The position numbers and the translations under genes are program-made. A model generated the notes under the pieces. The model did no database searches. It was given only the letters and a program-made list of their open reading frames with translations, and had not been told where the DNA came from. From NCBI GenBank assembly GCA_916719935.1, contig CAKAPY010000094.1, forward strand, positions 1 through 5,908: a DNA stretch of 5,908 bases. Direction: 5' to 3'. Below, piece by piece: positions 3,870 to 5,908 of this stretch. The stretch is from an uncultured Actinomyces sp. (GTDB lineage: Bacteria; Actinomycetota; Actinomycetes; Actinomycetales; Actinomycetaceae). Within the stretch, counting starts at the first letter, position 1; every line of letters begins with the position of its first letter.

Positions 3870-5552
3870 ATGGCGGAGTTCATCTACCAAATGATTAAGG
3901 CTCGTAAAGCCATTGGTGACAAAGTCATCCTCGACGATGTCACCATGGCTTTCTACCCGGGTGCGAAGATCGGTATGGTCGGACCTAACGGTGCCGGCAA
4001 ATCCTCGATCCTCAAAATTATGGCTGGCTTGGATGAGCCCAGTAATGGTGAGGCGCGCCTGAGCCCCGGTTACACCGTCGGAATCCTCATGCAGGAGCCC
4101 GAATTGGATGATTCCAAGACCGTTCTTGAGAACGTGCGTATGGGTGCGGCCGATACCTTTGCCAAGCTTGCCCGTTTCAATGAAATCTCTGAAGAGATGG
4201 CCAATCCTGACGCCGATTTCGATGCTCTCATGGAAGAGATGGGCAAGCTTCAAACAGAGATTGATGCTCTCAATGCCTGGGATATCGATTCGCAGCTCGA
4301 GCAAGCGATGGATGCATTGCGATGCCCGCCGCCGGATCAGCCTGTCAGTGTCCTTTCCGGTGGTGAACGACGCCGAGTAGCTTTGTGTCGTTTGCTCATC
4401 GAGGCACCCGATCTTCTGCTTCTTGACGAACCGACAAACCACCTTGATGCTGAGTCAGTTCTTTGGCTGGAAAAGCATCTGTCGACCTACCCGGGCGCAG
4501 TGATCGCTGTGACCCACGATCGCTACTTCCTCGACCACGTCGCACAGTGGATTGCTGAAGTTGACCGCGGTCACCTCTACCCCTACGAAGGTAACTACTC
4601 GACTTACTTGGAGACGAAGGAAAAGCGTCTCCAGATTCAGGGCCAGAAGGATGCCAAGCTCGCTAAGCGTCTGAAGGAAGAACTTGAATGGGTTCGAACC
4701 AGTCCTAAGGGACGCCAGGCAAAGTCGAAGGCGCGTCTGGAGCGCTACGAAGAAATGGCTGCCGAGGCCGAACGCAGTCGAAAGCTTGACTTCGAAGAGA
4801 TTCAGATTCCGCCGGGGCCCCGCTTGGGTAACATCGTCATCGAGGCGACAAACCTTAAGAAGGGCTTTGGGGATCGTGTTTTGATCGATGGCCTGTCGTT
4901 CTCGCTGCCGCGAAACGGTATTGTCGGTGTGATTGGTCCTAACGGCGTGGGTAAGACCACTCTGTTCAAGACCATTGTTGGTCTTGAGCCTCTTGACGGA
5001 GGAGAGCTCACCATTGGTGAAACCGTCAAGCTCAGCTATGTCGACCAGAATCGCGCGGGTATTGATCCCAACAAGACTCTGTGGGAAGTTGTCTCTGACG
5101 GCTTGGACTACATTCAGGTGGGCAATGTCGAAATGCCCTCGCGTGCTTACGTCTCTGCCTTTGGATTCAAGGGTGCAGACCAGCAGAAGCCTGCGGGCGT
5201 TCTTTCCGGTGGTGAGCGTAACCGACTGAATCTCGCGCTCACCTTGAAGCAGGGGGGAAACCTCTTGCTGCTGGACGAACCGACCAACGACCTCGATGTT
5301 GAAACTCTGTCCTCTTTGGAAAATGCCCTTCTGGAATTCCCCGGTTGTGCGGTGGTCATCACCCACGATCGTTGGTTCCTTGACCGCGTGGCAACCCACA
5401 TCCTTGCGTGGGAGGGAACCGAAGAGAACCCTGCCTCGTGGTACTGGTTTGAAGGTAACTTCGAGTCCTATGAGAAGAACAAGATCGAACGTTTGGGCTT
5501 GGATGCAGCAGCGCCTCACCGCGTGACGCACCGTAAGCTCACTCGTGACTGA
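3870..5552 (+). CDS. ettA: Energy-dependent translational throttle protein EttA (ABC-F ATPase)
   Basis: The 560-residue protein is an ABC-F ATPase that binds the ribosomal E site and gates the step from initiation to elongation according to the ATP/ADP ratio. It has two nucleotide-binding domains and no membrane segments. Domain 1 has Walker A GPNGAGKS (38-45), signature LSGGE (163-166 region) and Walker B LLLLDEPTNHLD (182-193). Domain 2 has GPNGVGKT (356-363), LSGGE (445-449) and LLLLDEPTNDLD (465-476); both switch His residues are present in VTHDR and ITHDR. The insert at about 95-140 is the EttA-type arm, and the charged linker at about 242-322, with KEELEWVRTSPKGRQAKSKARL, is the P-site tRNA interaction motif. 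Length, arm and the C-terminal HRVTHRKLTRD match EttA rather than an antibiotic-resistance ABC-F. GGAG (3861-3864) is 5 nt before the ATG at 3870; a GTG at 3849 in frame would add seven unconserved residues and lacks a site. The gene follows the SSB-like gene by about 94 bp. Confidence 0.97.
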   Translation: MAEFIYQMIKARKAIGDKVILDDVTMAFYPGAKIGMVGPNGAGKSSILKIMAGLDEPSNGEARLSPGYTVGILMQEPELDDSKTVLENVRMGAADTFAKLARFNEISEEMANPDADFDALMEEMGKLQTEIDALNAWDIDSQLEQAMDALRCPPPDQPVSVLSGGERRRVALCRLLIEAPDLLLLDEPTNHLDAESVLWLEKHLSTYPGAVIAVTHDRYFLDHVAQWIAEVDRGHLYPYEGNYSTYLETKEKRLQIQGQKDAKLAKRLKEELEWVRTSPKGRQAKSKARLERYEEMAAEAERSRKLDFEEIQIPPGPRLGNIVIEATNLKKGFGDRVLIDGLSFSLPRNGIVGVIGPNGVGKTTLFKTIVGLEPLDGGELTIGETVKLSYVDQNRAGIDPNKTLWEVVSDGLDYIQVGNVEMPSRAYVSAFGFKGADQQKPAGVLSGGERNRLNLALTLKQGGNLLLLDEPTNDLDVETLSSLENALLEFPGCAVVITHDRWFLDRVATHILAWEGTEENPASWYWFEGNFESYEKNKIERLGLDAAAPHRVTHRKLTRD

Positions 5553-5570
5553 TCCTAGGATTAAAACTCA

Positions 5571-5609
5571 ATGGGAGGGGACGGCTTTGTCGCCCCCTCC
5601 CATGGTTTT
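5571..5609 (+). terminator. Bidirectional terminator between ettA and the thioesterase gene
   Basis: ATGGGAGGGG (5571-5580) pairs perfectly with CCCCTCCCAT (5594-5603), and the loop can close further through CG/CG, leaving GCTTTGT. On the plus strand GGTTTTC follows; on the minus strand TGAGTTTTAAT follows. The hairpin can thus end ettA, whose stop is 18 bp upstream, and the convergent gene ending at 5691. The rest of the gap, 5610-5690, shows only a repeat of GATTAAAA (5559-5566 and 5620-5627) and no gene. Confidence 0.85.
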
Positions 5610-5690
5610 CAAGGCTGTCGATTAAAATCCGTGTAGTTTTTGTAGTCGGCTGCGCTTGTGCCGATGCCTGTGACTGCGTACGGATTAGCC

Positions 5691-5908
5691 CTATGCCATG
5701 CCGCTCATCGGTTTGCCGGTCTTGGGATCAACCCCAAATCCCCAGTGGCTAGATGTATGTCCTTCAGTAGGAACGCGGAGCATCGCCTCTTGACTAGCGT
5801 GAGCGACAAGGACCCCCGCCTCGGTGAAGATTGAGCATTCGACTAGCACTCGGCCGTTCACGACTTGGGTGCAGCGCTGGTCGAAGAGAAGCCAGTCATT
5901 GATGTCAA
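5691..5908 (-). CDS. Acyl-CoA thioesterase II (TesB-like), C-terminal fragment (5' end outside window)
   Basis: The minus strand is open from the window edge to a TAG at 5691-5693, encoding the last 71 complete residues of a double-hotdog acyl-CoA thioesterase, which hydrolyses acyl-CoA to free fatty acid and CoA. The run DINDWLLFDQ matches the TesB block around NEWLLY in E. coli, and the following VNGRVLVECSIFTEAGVLVA with SQEAMLR matches the last strands of the second hotdog. The Gln of SQEAMLR aligns with Gln278 of the E. coli catalytic triad; the Asp and Thr partners lie outside the window. After the hotdog there is a tail of about 26 residues (VPTEGH to SGMA) longer than in E. coli TesB. 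No start codon is in the window. It converges on ettA across the terminator at 5571-5603. The family call is firm; the substrate cannot be told, and the gene symbol is left blank because several paralogues exist in actinobacteria. Confidence 0.85.
   Translation of the reverse strand, partial: DINDWLLFDQRCTQVVNGRVLVECSIFTEAGVLVAHASQEAMLRVPTEGHTSSHWGFGVDPKTGKPMSGMA

Noticed and set aside
3840..5531. Long minus-strand ORFs (200 and 358 residues) opposite ettA
   Set aside because: ettA on the plus strand is conserved over its full length; the antisense frames have no recognisable domains and reflect codon bias.
3870..5552. Antibiotic-resistance ABC-F protein
   Set aside because: The arm insert, the tRNA-interaction linker, length and C-terminus match the housekeeping EttA group, and the neighbours are housekeeping genes.
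5646..5664. Hairpin TCGGC/GCCGA as terminator of the thioesterase gene
   Set aside because: Only 5 bp, with a 9-nt loop and A-rich rather than T-rich sequence following on the minus strand; the stem at 5571-5603 is far better.

Overview
The window looks like chromosomal backbone of a moderate-G+C actinobacterium. The evidence is an actinobacterial-type EttA ending in a conserved RVTHRKLTRD-like tail, an SSB-like gene directly upstream of ettA (the order I recall for Rv2478c-Rv2477c in Mycobacterium tuberculosis), an oligoribonuclease of the DEDDh family, TANNNT-type -10 elements, and genes that appear to start leaderless. I would guess Actinomycetaceae or a relative, but the sequence alone does not fix the genus. 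No mobile element, CRISPR array, rRNA or tRNA gene is visible.

Layout. Bases 1-339 are the 3' end of metE (cobalamin-independent methionine synthase), followed by a strong intrinsic terminator. Bases 411-598 hold a good promoter (TTGACA, 16 bp, TAGACT) whose predicted start coincides with the ATG of a 22-codon ORF. This tiny ORF is built almost entirely from Met-Cys pairs, and a foldable leader follows it up to the ATG of a stand-alone OmpR-type winged-helix regulator (599-1018). ilvA (threonine dehydratase, minus strand, 1078-2364) converges on that gene across a shared hairpin. orn (oligoribonuclease, 2470-3102) diverges from ilvA. Two DnaA-box-like sequences and a terminator-like hairpin separate orn from an SSB-like gene (3236-3775), which is followed by ettA (3870-5552). 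A bidirectional terminator separates ettA from the 3' end of a convergent TesB-type acyl-CoA thioesterase gene (5691-5908, minus strand), which runs off the window.

How the parts fit. metE and ilvA belong to amino-acid biosynthesis. Orn, the SSB-like protein and EttA are RNA-decay, DNA-binding and translation housekeeping functions. The most interesting element is the unannotated Met/Cys leader ORF. It resembles the leaderless polycysteine attenuator ORFs described in mycobacteria, but Met and Cys codons alternate, and it sits between methionine synthase and an orphan transcription factor. The simplest reading is that translation of this leader senses the supply of charged Met-tRNA and Cys-tRNA and tunes expression of a regulator that may control sulfur amino-acid genes. 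The ORF and promoter are seen in the sequence; the sensing role is inference.
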